From Deinococcus frigens DSM 12807 (lineage in GTDB: Bacteria; Deinococcota; Deinococci; Deinococcales; Deinococcaceae): DNA of 64,000 nucleotides. The notes beneath the pieces are model-generated. The model was given only the letters and a program-made list of their open reading frames with translations. It did not search any database and was not told the origin of the DNA. Each line of letters begins with the position of its first letter. The first letter of the stretch is position 1. Below, in pieces: positions 56,975 through 64,000 of this stretch. The translations under genes were made by a program, and so were the position numbers. Where the stretch lies: positions 61,040 to 125,039 of the forward strand of contig NZ_JNIW01000004.1 of the NCBI RefSeq assembly GCF_000701425.1, in the 5' to 3' direction.

Positions 56975-58906
56975 CTAGAGCCGGTGCCCCAGCAAACGCA
57001 GCCCCATGAACACCACGAACACGGTACCGCCCTCGTGCGCGATAACGCCCAGCGGCAACGGGATGTGCCCGGCCACCGCCAGCGGCGCAATGACCAGAAT
57101 GACCCCGAAGGCGAAGGCCAGATTCATGATCACCGTGCGGCGTGCGTCCTTCGCCAGCTTCACGGCCCCTGCCAGCTTGCCCAGATCGTTTTTCATCAGC
57201 ACCACGTCGGCGCTTTCAATCGCCACGTCGGTACCGCTGGCCACGGCGATACCCAGATCGGCGCGGGCCAGGGCGGGCGCGTCGTTCACGCCGTCCCCCA
57301 CCATCGCCAGCGGGCCGGGCAGCTCGCCGATGATTCGCAGCTTGTCTTCTGGCAGCAGTTCGGCGCGGTACTCGCTCAGGCCGATCTGCCCCGCCACGGC
57401 CTGCGCCACTTCCCTTCTGTCGCCGGTCAGCATAACTTGGTGGGCCACGCCCGCCGTCCTGAGGCCCGCGATGGCGTCGGCGATGCCGGGGCGCAGGGTG
57501 TCGGCCACGCCCATCACAGCCACCACCCGCGCGTCAACGCCCACGATCACGCTGCTGCCCCCCGCATGCAGCTCGCTCAGGGCAGTTTCCTGGATGGGCG
57601 ACAGGCCGGCTCCTTCCCGTGTCATCAGGCGGAGGTTTCCGGCCCAGACCCGCTCGCCGCCGTCCAGCGTGGCCACGATCCCCAGCCCCGGCACCGCCTG
57701 CGCGTTGCGAACGGGCACAAAGGAGACGTTCTGTGCCCGCGCTGCCGTCACCACCGCCCGCGCAATCGGGTGTTCGCTGTGAGACTCCAGTCCGGCGGCC
57801 AGGGCCAGCGCGCCCGCCTCGTCGTCGGCCACCACGCGGGCCAGCGTCATCTTGGCCTGGGTCAGCGTACCGGTCTTGTCGAAGGCCACCGTCTGCACGC
57901 GGGCCAGGGCGTCCAGCGCCGCGCTGCTCTTGAACAGCACGCCGCTGCGCGCCGCCGCCGCCATTGCGCTGAGCATCACGGCAGGGGTGCTGATGACCAC
58001 CGCGCAGGGGCTGGCCACCACCATAAAAGTCATGGCGCGGTACCACGAGGTATCCACCGACAGTCCAAAGCCGTAGCGCAGCAGCGCGAAGACCAGCGGC
58101 ACCAGGACCAGCACAAGCGTGGCATACGGGCTTTCCCAGCGCTCGGTGACCGTCTCGGTGCGGCTCTTGGCGGTCTGCGCCTGTTCCATCAGGGCCACCA
58201 GGCGGGCCAGGGTGCTGTCACCCGCCGGGCGAAGGACCTCGGCCTCCACGCTGCCGTTCAGGTTGATCGTGCCGGAGGCCAGTTCCGCGCCCATTGCCTT
58301 GTCGATGGGCAGGCTTTCCCCGGTGATCGGCGACTCGTCCACCGCCGTGTGCCCAACTGTCACGCGGGCGTCGGCGGCAATCCGCTCGCCGGGCTTGACG
58401 ATCAGCACGTCGCCAATCCGAATCTCGCCCAGCTCGCACCAGCGTTCGCGCCCGTCGCGGCGCACGGTGGCCCCCTGCGGACTGAGGTCCATCAACGTGC
58501 TGATGGCGTTCTTGGTGCGGCCCATCGCCCAATCCTGGAGGGTGTTGCTCAGGCTGAACAGGAACAGCAGGACCGCGCCGTCCGCCGCCTGTCCGATGCT
58601 CGCCGCACCCAGGGCGGCCACCACCATCAGCAGGTCCACGTCCAGCTTCTTTTCCACGAACAGACTGTGCAGCGCCTCGCGCCCGGCGGGAATGCCCCCG
58701 GCCAGATAGGCGACGAGGTAGCCGCCCCACATCACGAACGGGTTGTCGATCAGGTATTGCCCCGCCGCGCCCACCAGCAGGCCCAGCAGGGTCAGGCCCG
58801 TCAACAGGACGGCGAGGCGTAACTCGGGCGAGAGGTGAAAGCGGGGTTGGCGGCTGGGTGCAGCGAAAGCGGCTGGAGTGGCTGTACTGGGAGTTGGGGT
58901 GGTCAC
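56975..58906 (-). CDS. P1B-4-type metal-exporting ATPase
   Basis: 643 residues. Six TM segments, no N-terminal metal-binding domain. TGES actuator (residues 194-198), SPC in TM at 299-301 in place of CPC, phosphorylation motif DKTGT with Asp343, HP locus (SEHPIAR), GDGVND hinge, and HEGGT at 624-628. SPC plus HEGGT are diagnostic of P1B-4 pumps (CoaT/CtpD/PfeT), which export Co2+, Fe2+ or Zn2+. GTG 58906 with GGAGG. A Fur-family-like palindrome lies upstream, so an iron/cobalt efflux role is likely. Confidence 0.9.
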   Translation of the reverse strand: MTTPTPSTATPAAFAAPSRQPRFHLSPELRLAVLLTGLTLLGLLVGAAGQYLIDNPFVMWGGYLVAYLAGGIPAGREALHSLFVEKKLDVDLLMVVAALGAASIGQAADGAVLLFLFSLSNTLQDWAMGRTKNAISTLMDLSPQGATVRRDGRERWCELGEIRIGDVLIVKPGERIAADARVTVGHTAVDESPITGESLPIDKAMGAELASGTINLNGSVEAEVLRPAGDSTLARLVALMEQAQTAKSRTETVTERWESPYATLVLVLVPLVFALLRYGFGLSVDTSWYRAMTFMVVASPCAVVISTPAVMLSAMAAAARSGVLFKSSAALDALARVQTVAFDKTGTLTQAKMTLARVVADDEAGALALAAGLESHSEHPIARAVVTAARAQNVSFVPVRNAQAVPGLGIVATLDGGERVWAGNLRLMTREGAGLSPIQETALSELHAGGSSVIVGVDARVVAVMGVADTLRPGIADAIAGLRTAGVAHQVMLTGDRREVAQAVAGQIGLSEYRAELLPEDKLRIIGELPGPLAMVGDGVNDAPALARADLGIAVASGTDVAIESADVVLMKNDLGKLAGAVKLAKDARRTVIMNLAFAFGVILVIAPLAVAGHIPLPLGVIAHEGGTVFVVFMGLRLLGHRL

Positions 58907-58928
58907 GGAACCTCCTGGGCGCGAATCC

Positions 58929-58952
58929 TTAACAAGAATGGTTCTCAATAAG
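58929..58952 (-). promoter_or_regulatory. Fur/PerR-like operator of the metal ATPase
   Basis: On the reverse strand TTATTGAGAACCATTCTTGTTAA: half-sites TTATTGAGAA and TTAACAAGAA (in opposite sense) match at 7 of 10 positions, around a short centre. The TTGAGAA...TTCTtxxxTAA pattern resembles Fur/PerR boxes. It lies 23 nt before the GTG start, a repression position. Confidence 0.5.
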
Positions 58953-59071
58953 AGGATTCTACCCCGCCATCGCCGCAAACTCAACGCCCCATCCTGGGCG
59001 GAGAAGTCAGGATGGGGGCGCTGTTTTCCGGTCGTCGGTGGCGTGCGTCTGACCAGGGTGTACGCTCGGGC

Positions 59072-59767
59072 ATGAGACATCTGCTGACGCTGTCGCTGGC
59101 CGCGCTGGGGGCTTTTGCACTGGCGAACACGCGCCCGGCGGTCAACCATGTGCGCTTCTCCGCCGACGCCTCGCGGGTGCTGGTCCTGAGTTCGGGGGTG
59201 CAGGATGGCTCTGGCCTCGGGACGGTCAGCCTGAAGGTGTTCAGTACGGCGACGGGGGCGCTGCTCTACAGCCGCCAGCAAACGGCGGACAGTGCGCCCA
59301 ACACCCTGCGCTGGAATCTGCTGACCACCCCGCCCATCCCGGCCAGACTGTCGGCCTACGGATTGACGCCGGGAGCCGTCTCCGCCGCAACATACATGCG
59401 CGTTGACCCGCAGCCGGTTCCGCAGTGGAGTGGCGGCCTGGGTGCGGGACAGGCGGACGTTACCCGCGTGCCCCTGTGGTCCATTCCCGTGCCGATCAGG
59501 CTGGAGGTGTTCGCCCTGCCCTCGGCCTGCCGGTACGGCGATCTGCTCCAGGCGGGTGATGTCCCGGCAGGGTTCAGGCTGACCGTGAACACCCAGGTGA
59601 TCCACCACGACATCAGTCTGCCGTCAGACCGCGCCTGTGCCGCCCGCTACTCGCTGGAGCGCCTGGACGTGCGCGGTAACCGCGTGCTGGTCACGTTGCG
59701 CGCCTACGGGCCGGGTTTCGAGGGACCGGACGCCACGCCGATGTTTATTGCGGCGACGCTGCACTGA
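59072..59767 (+). CDS. Secreted DUF2259-like protein
   Basis: 231 residues. Signal peptide (MRHLLTLSLAALGAFALA). Mature N-terminus VNHVRFSADASRVLVLSSGV then QDGSGLGTVSLKVFSTATG, the DUF2259 opening. Two Cys (SACRYG, DRACAA). Leaderless: TACGCT at 59061-59066, 5 nt before ATG. Probably periplasmic or extracellular; unknown role. Confidence 0.75.
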   Translation: MRHLLTLSLAALGAFALANTRPAVNHVRFSADASRVLVLSSGVQDGSGLGTVSLKVFSTATGALLYSRQQTADSAPNTLRWNLLTTPPIPARLSAYGLTPGAVSAATYMRVDPQPVPQWSGGLGAGQADVTRVPLWSIPVPIRLEVFALPSACRYGDLLQAGDVPAGFRLTVNTQVIHHDISLPSDRACAARYSLERLDVRGNRVLVTLRAYGPGFEGPDATPMFIAATLH

Positions 59768-59773
59768 GCACTC

Positions 59774-61447
59774 CTACACCTGCGCCGCAACTCCCTGCAT
59801 CAGCGCCCGCATGGCGTCCAGCTCCTCGGCGTTGACGGCGTGACCCAGGCCCGGAAAGACGCGGGCATCCAGCGCCGCGCCGCGTGAACGCAGCAGATCC
59901 GCGCTGGCCTCAAAGCGGTCCAGCGGAATATGGGCGTCGTCCGGGGCCACGCCCATGAAGATGGGCAGCCCGTCCAGATCGGCGTCCCTGTCCAGGGTGA
60001 TCAGTGCGCCGCTCAGGGCCACCACGCCGCCTAGCTTCACTGCGCTGCGGCTGGCGTATTCCAGCGCCAGACACGCGCCCTGGCTGAAGCCGCCCAGCAC
60101 CACCTTCTGCGCCGGGATGCCCTGCGCTTCCAGCTCGGTCAGCAGGTCCTCCACCGTCGCCAGCGCGGCGTCCAGATGCGGCTGATTTTCTGCGACTGGG
60201 GCCAGGAACGAATGCGGATACCAACTGTTCCCGGCGGCCTGTGGGGCCAGGTAGGTAAAGGCACTCAGGTTCAGTCCTCCCTCCAGCGACAGGATGTCCT
60301 GCGCCGTGGCCCCCCGCCCGTGCAGCAGGATGGCCGCCACCCGCGCCTCGCCCAGCGGACGCCCGGCGGTCAGCACCTGTATGCCTGGGCCGGGCAATTC
60401 GTCTCGTGGCGTGGCCCCCAGTTCCCGCGTTCCCAGGGTCACGCCGTATTCGGGACTGACGATGCGCGGCAGGTGCGCCTCGATGGCCGGGCGGCGGGCC
60501 TCGTACCACGCGGGCAGCCGCAGGTGCTTGCCCAGCCCGTCTACCGGCTCGTCGTCGGGGAAGCCGGGGGCGTCGGTGGCGATCTCGAACAGGATGCCAT
60601 TGCCCTCGCGGAAATAGATGCTGTGGAAATACTGGCGGTCCTGCACGGGCGTGGGCCGGTAGCTCGCCGCCGTCAGTTGCTCCAGATACGCGGTCTGCTG
60701 GGCGTCGTCGCGGGTCCGCAGCGCGGCGTGATGCACGCTGCCTGCCCCGAATGAGCCGCGCGGCTGCCCAGGGCGTTCCACCACATCCACGAACAGGCCC
60801 ACGCCCGCGCCGCTGCCGTCATCACCGCCGCCCCGGAAACGGGTGCGCGGCCCCCCCGCGCCCTCCTCTGTCCCTACCTCGCTAAAGCCCAGTTGGCCCA
60901 CCAGCAGGTCACGCACGGCCCCGGTGTCGCCCACCCAGCCGGTGACCGAGTGAAAGCCGCGCAGGGCGTGTTCGAGCGGCACGGGCGAGGCGGGCCAGTC
61001 CTGCACGGGCGCGCCGTCCTCGAACACCAGTTCCACCCACGTCCCGTCTGGATCAGCCACGCTCAACACCTCCTGGCCAAAGCGCTGGCCCCTGCTCACT
61101 TGCAATCCCGCCCCAGTCAATCCCGGCCCAGTCAGGCGGCCCAGCCAGAAGTCGTAAGAGGCGATTGGGGCGCTGTAGGCCGTCGCCACCACCTCGCCGT
61201 TGCCGCGCACGCCGCGCGCCGCGCCGGGCCAGGGAAAGTGGGTCATGATCGTCCCCGGCTGCCCCGTGCGGTCCCCGTAGTACAGGTGATAGGTGCCGGG
61301 ATCGTCGAAATTGACCGTCACCTTGACCATGCGCTGCCCCAGCACTTGAGTATAGAAATCGATGTTGCGCTGCGGATCGCTGGCCATCACCGTGACATGG
61401 TGCAGGCCCTGCACCGGGGAAATCTGGACGGGAGAGGGAACAGTCAT
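59774..61447 (-). CDS. Fused ring-cleaving dioxygenase and carboxylesterase (MhqE-MhqD-like)
   Basis: 557 residues combining two enzymes. Residues 1-325: VOC-type type I extradiol dioxygenase (MhqO/MhqE/PcpA-like) with His16 (QGLHHVTV), His near 242 (GSVHHAALR) and Glu in GILFEIATD as likely metal ligands. Residues 369-557: alpha/beta hydrolase of phospholipase/carboxylesterase type with Ser455 (GGFSQGACL), Asp503 (APDDAH) and His536 (GLGHAV). In B. subtilis these are the separate genes mhqE and mhqD. Leaderless: TATTAT (reverse strand) 6 nt before ATG 61447. The adjacent MarR gene suggests MhqR-like control of quinone stress. Confidence 0.88.
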   Translation of the reverse strand: MTVPSPVQISPVQGLHHVTVMASDPQRNIDFYTQVLGQRMVKVTVNFDDPGTYHLYYGDRTGQPGTIMTHFPWPGAARGVRGNGEVVATAYSAPIASYDFWLGRLTGPGLTGAGLQVSRGQRFGQEVLSVADPDGTWVELVFEDGAPVQDWPASPVPLEHALRGFHSVTGWVGDTGAVRDLLVGQLGFSEVGTEEGAGGPRTRFRGGGDDGSGAGVGLFVDVVERPGQPRGSFGAGSVHHAALRTRDDAQQTAYLEQLTAASYRPTPVQDRQYFHSIYFREGNGILFEIATDAPGFPDDEPVDGLGKHLRLPAWYEARRPAIEAHLPRIVSPEYGVTLGTRELGATPRDELPGPGIQVLTAGRPLGEARVAAILLHGRGATAQDILSLEGGLNLSAFTYLAPQAAGNSWYPHSFLAPVAENQPHLDAALATVEDLLTELEAQGIPAQKVVLGGFSQGACLALEYASRSAVKLGGVVALSGALITLDRDADLDGLPIFMGVAPDDAHIPLDRFEASADLLRSRGAALDARVFPGLGHAVNAEELDAMRALMQGVAAQV

Positions 61448-61583
61448 GGCACGATAATAGCTTAACATTGAACGATTTGAAAGGAGGAGCTGAAGGTTGA
61501 GCCGATTCGGGGCGGCTGAACGAGCAAACCGGTTGGCCCGCTCTGGAGGACGTCTCCCCGGCGATCAGTAACGTGCCCAGACT

Positions 61584-62087
61584 CTATTTGTGCTGTGTCA
61601 GGTCCGCCCTGCCGCCGGAAGTCCGCGCTGCATCCTGCCGCCTGGCTTCCAGGCCCAGTTTGCGGGTCAGGGCGCTGAGCTGCCGCAGTTCTTGTGGGTC
61701 CAGCACGCCGAACAACACCTGAATGCCGCGAACGTGGCCCGGCAAGATCCGCTCGATCAGGCCGCGCCCCCCAGCGGTCAGAGAAATCTGGAAGGCGCGG
61801 CGGTCTGCGGGGTTGCGCTCCCGGCTCACCAGATCGCCGCGCTCCAGATTGTCGATCACCATGGTCAGGTTGCCGCTGGAGCGCAGGATCTTGTCGGCCA
61901 GTTGGCGCTGGCTGAGCGGCCCCAGGTGGTACAGCGCCTCCAGCACCGCGAACTGGCTGAGGGTCAGGCCGTGGTCCGCCAGATGCCGGTTGGCCGTGAC
62001 CTCCACCGCATGCGCGCCCCGCCACAGCTTGATATAGGCGTCCAGCGCGGCACGCTCGGCGTCGTTGCCTGCAAAGCGGTTAGGCAT
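61584..62087 (-). CDS. MarR-family regulator (MhqR-like by context)
   Basis: 167 residues. Winged helix: NRHLADHGLTLSQFAVLEAL, then GPLSQRQLADKILRSSGNLT and wing VIDNLERGDLVSRERNPADRR. There is no Cys in the redox-sensing position of OhrR, so direct thiol oxidation is unlikely; MhqR also responds to quinones without that route. Encoded 137 bp upstream of the fused enzyme, same strand, and probably represses it and itself. The C-terminal tail is basic. Start: ATG 62087; no clear Shine-Dalgarno. Confidence 0.87.
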   Translation of the reverse strand: MPNRFAGNDAERAALDAYIKLWRGAHAVEVTANRHLADHGLTLSQFAVLEALYHLGPLSQRQLADKILRSSGNLTMVIDNLERGDLVSRERNPADRRAFQISLTAGGRGLIERILPGHVRGIQVLFGVLDPQELRQLSALTRKLGLEARRQDAARTSGGRADLTQHK

Positions 62088-62141
62088 ACCGGGTATCCTC
62101 GGCCCAGTGCACCACGGAAATCAAGCAGGTGTGGAATGGCT

Positions 62142-63440
62142 TCAGGAGCGGCCCCGCCCTCTCTCCCCGGCGCGGTACTCCTCGGTGGCCAGGCGGATGC
62201 ACGCGGCGACGGCGCTCATGGCGGTGTAGACCTCGCCCACCGGCGGGCGCGTCGGCGCGAGGCGGATGTTGCGGTTGCCGGGGTCCAGGCCGTCCGGGTA
62301 GGTGGCCCCGGCGGGGGTCAGGCTCACGCCCGCCGCGTCGGCCAGCTCCACCACACGGGCGGCCACGGGGGCCGCAGTGTCCAGGCTGATGAAGTATCCG
62401 CCCTGTGGGTTGGCCCAGGTGGCAAATTCATCGCCCTCGCCCAGTTCGGCCCGCAGGGTCTCGTCCACCGCGCGGAATTTGGGGGCGATCAGCGCGGCGT
62501 GGTCTGCCATCAGGCCCTCGATGCCGCCGGGATAGCCCCTCAGAAATTTGACGTGCCGCGCCTGCTCGGTCTTGTTGGGGCCGATGCTCTGGGCGTTCAG
62601 GTAGCCCGACATCCACTTGACATTGTCTTCGCTGCTGGCCACGAAACCCAGCCCCGCCCCCGCCAGCGTGATCTTGCTGGTGCTGGCGAACACAAAGGCC
62701 CGGTCAGGATGCCCCGCGTCCCGGCACAGCGTCACGAAGTTGACCGTCTCGGGCGGCGTGCCCAGATGGTGCGCGCGGTAGGCGTCGTCGGCCAGGATGG
62801 TGAAGTCGGGGGCGGCGGCCTTCAGGGTGGCCAGCCGCCGGGCCTTCTCGGCGCTGACCGTCTCGCCGCCGGGATTGCTGTACGTGGGCACGAAGAGAAC
62901 GCCCCTGATACTGGCGTCGTCTGCCGCCAGCCGCTCGATGGCGTCCACATCCGGCCCATCGCGCTGCATGTCCACCGCCACCAGCTCGAAGCCCAGCGTC
63001 TGGAGCAGCAGAAAGTGACGGTCATAGCCCGGCGTGGTCACGATGAATTTGGATTTGCTCTCGCCCTTCACCCACGGCCCGGCGCTGTTCCGCATGCCGT
63101 GCAGCAGCGCGAAGGTCAGCACGAAGGCCTGCAACTCCAGCGAGGCGTTGTTCCACACGATCATGTTCTCGGCCTTGACATCCAGATAATCCGCAAACAG
63201 CCGCCGCGCGCTGGGCAGCCCGGCGACGCCCCCCGGATAGTTGCGCAGGTCGATGCCGTCCATGCTCAGGTCCAGCTCGCCCAGCGTGGACAGCAGCCCG
63301 TTGGACAGGTCAAAATCCGCGTCGGACGGCTGGCCGCGCTGCATGTTCAGCTTCAGCCCTCTGGCACGAACGGCGTCGTAAGCGGTCTGGGCGGCGCTCA
63401 GGGAGTCGGCGGAGGCGGGGGCAGAACCGTCACGGGTCAT
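62142..63440 (-). CDS. Class I aminotransferase, aspartate aminotransferase-like (MocR-type catalytic clade)
   Basis: 432 residues, fold-type I PLP enzyme of the atypical Asp-aminotransferase clade (PF12897-like): LNMQRGQPSDADFDLSNGLL, NYPGGVAGLPSARRLFADYL, PTYSNPGGETVSAEKARRLA, DDAYRAHHLG and the PLP Lys in STSKITLAGAG. Unlike MocR regulators it has no HTH. Converts aspartate or related amino acids to keto acids. Leaderless: TAACGT (reverse strand) 6 nt before ATG 63440. Confidence 0.87.
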   Translation of the reverse strand: MTRDGSAPASADSLSAAQTAYDAVRARGLKLNMQRGQPSDADFDLSNGLLSTLGELDLSMDGIDLRNYPGGVAGLPSARRLFADYLDVKAENMIVWNNASLELQAFVLTFALLHGMRNSAGPWVKGESKSKFIVTTPGYDRHFLLLQTLGFELVAVDMQRDGPDVDAIERLAADDASIRGVLFVPTYSNPGGETVSAEKARRLATLKAAAPDFTILADDAYRAHHLGTPPETVNFVTLCRDAGHPDRAFVFASTSKITLAGAGLGFVASSEDNVKWMSGYLNAQSIGPNKTEQARHVKFLRGYPGGIEGLMADHAALIAPKFRAVDETLRAELGEGDEFATWANPQGGYFISLDTAAPVAARVVELADAAGVSLTPAGATYPDGLDPGNRNIRLAPTRPPVGEVYTAMSAVAACIRLATEEYRAGERGRGRS

Positions 63441-63583
63441 GCCTGTACGTTACCCGCTGGGCGGTGCCGGGGGGATGAGGTTGTTTGGTGGGGCCGGACA
63501 GTGGGGAGGTTGTGGTGCTTCCTGATCTCGCATATTTCGTTGGGCTGAGCGCAAGGGTTGGGCTTTTGATCTGCCAGTCCCGC

Positions 63584-63620
63584 TTGACCCCTCCGGCCCT
63601 ACGGGCCACCTCCCCTTCTA
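63584..63620. repeat. Degenerate palindromic intergenic repeat, copy 3
   Basis: TTGACCCCTCCGGCCCTACGGGCC...ACCTCCCCTTCT. Stem GGCCC-TAC-GGGCC in its centre. Lies between the aminotransferase and the transposase gene. Confidence 0.55.
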
Positions 63621-63669
63621 AACGCTTGATGCGCAATGAGAATGATGGAACAACGGACGGTCTTCGCAA

Positions 63670-64000
63670 GTGCAAGAACAGTTGGTGACCCCAATTCTTG
63701 ATGCTGAAACCGTCCTGACCACACTGTACTGCCGTATTGACGATGCCCTTCAGGCCGTGCCACAGGCACGGCCCATCCGTCCAGGGCCACGTTGGACACT
63801 CAGCGACAGCGAAGTGCTGACGTTGGGCGTTCTGGCCCAATTTGTTCCCCATCTCAGCGAACGTGCCTTTCTCCGGTTTGTGGTTGAACGTTTTCCCGGT
63901 GCCTTCGCTTCATTGTCGACTCAAAGCGGCTATAACCGACATCTGCGTGACCTGTGGGGTGTGCTGGCCTGGTTGGGGCCAGCCCTGGCCCGTCAGGCCA
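63670..64000 (+). CDS. Partial DDE transposase (IS982/IS4-like), 5' part
   Basis: An open frame from GTG 63670 to the window edge encodes 110 residues: YCRIDDALQA, LSDSEVLTLGVLAQ, SERAFLRFVVERFPGAF and SGYNRHLRDLWG. This arrangement is typical of the N-terminal region of IS982-type and related DDE transposases; the catalytic triad would be downstream, outside the window. Shine-Dalgarno not clear. The terminal inverted repeat was not found in the short upstream part. Codon use is slightly less G/C-biased than neighbouring genes, as in mobile elements. Confidence 0.7.
   Translation, partial: MQEQLVTPILDAETVLTTLYCRIDDALQAVPQARPIRPGPRWTLSDSEVLTLGVLAQFVPHLSERAFLRFVVERFPGAFASLSTQSGYNRHLRDLWGVLAWLGPALARQA

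Noticed and set aside
56963..58822. 619-residue H/Q-rich forward frame
   Set aside because: Shadow of the P1B-4 ATPase on the other strand.
61448..61583. MhqR operator in the regulator-enzyme gap
   Set aside because: Only a direct repeat TTGAA..TTTGAA and no convincing palindrome could be seen, so no operator is annotated.

Overview
The window reads as a chromosomal segment of a Deinococcus species. The sequence is very GC-rich with strong third-position G/C bias. The gene set fits (SpoVS in a non-sporulating genus, RecX, a BON/LysM protein, HemQ, 2H phosphoesterase). Most chromosomal genes start 5-9 nt downstream of a TANNNT -10 element with no Shine-Dalgarno sequence, the leaderless-mRNA architecture established for Deinococcus. 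No rRNA operon or CRISPR array is visible.

Layout. 1-6,900: an integrated, largely unknown element. It holds a partial ORF, a coiled-coil protein, a RepA-like RecA-fold ATPase, an HTH protein with a predicted PD-(D/E)XK-like core, a Rossmann-like protein, and a tyrosine recombinase that abuts the 3' end of a CAU-anticodon tRNA (6,900-6,976). The genes here mostly have Shine-Dalgarno sites instead of leaderless starts. 6,900-17,200: tRNA-Met/Ile2 and tRNA-Ala, TrmB regulator, RlmI-like rRNA methyltransferase, MocR-type regulator, ribosomal protein S20, RecX, tRNA-Pro, two metallophosphoesterases, an aldo/keto reductase, and a protease/regulator pair. 17,400-30,800: metabolic and housekeeping genes (ACT protein, GH16 glucanase, nitronate monooxygenase, GNAT, HDAC-like, M55 peptidase, Map, pentapeptide protein, SpoVS, YugP-like peptidase, SufT-like/rhodanese pair, class III aminotransferase, 2H phosphoesterase, BON-BON-LysM protein).

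30,800-45,500: regulatory and envelope operons. A PadR / small membrane protein / signal peptidase I operon is followed by a histidine kinase / DUF4097 protein / response regulator operon. Then come HemQ with an aldo/keto reductase, a large NPCBM plus delta-60-repeat lipoprotein with a shorter paralogue, a diguanylate cyclase and Ndk. 45,500-56,900: two nucleoside-type ABC permeases, a RodZ-like protein, an AI-2E-type transporter, a nitroreductase, an aldo/keto reductase, a type III polyketide synthase, and small paralogous pairs. 56,900-64,000: a P1B-4 metal-exporting ATPase behind a Fur-family-like palindrome, a DUF2259 protein, a fused dioxygenase-hydrolase with a MarR regulator (apparent quinone detoxification, MhqE-MhqD/MhqR-like), an aminotransferase, and the 5' part of a transposase.

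Non-coding structure includes two small elements with shared CTAGAGCATTTGT-type inverted ends placed exactly at the stop codons of upstream genes, three copies of a degenerate palindromic intergenic repeat, several short tandem repeats, good sigma-70-type promoters for tRNAs and rpsT, and a consensus promoter followed at once by a short hairpin-plus-T-run.
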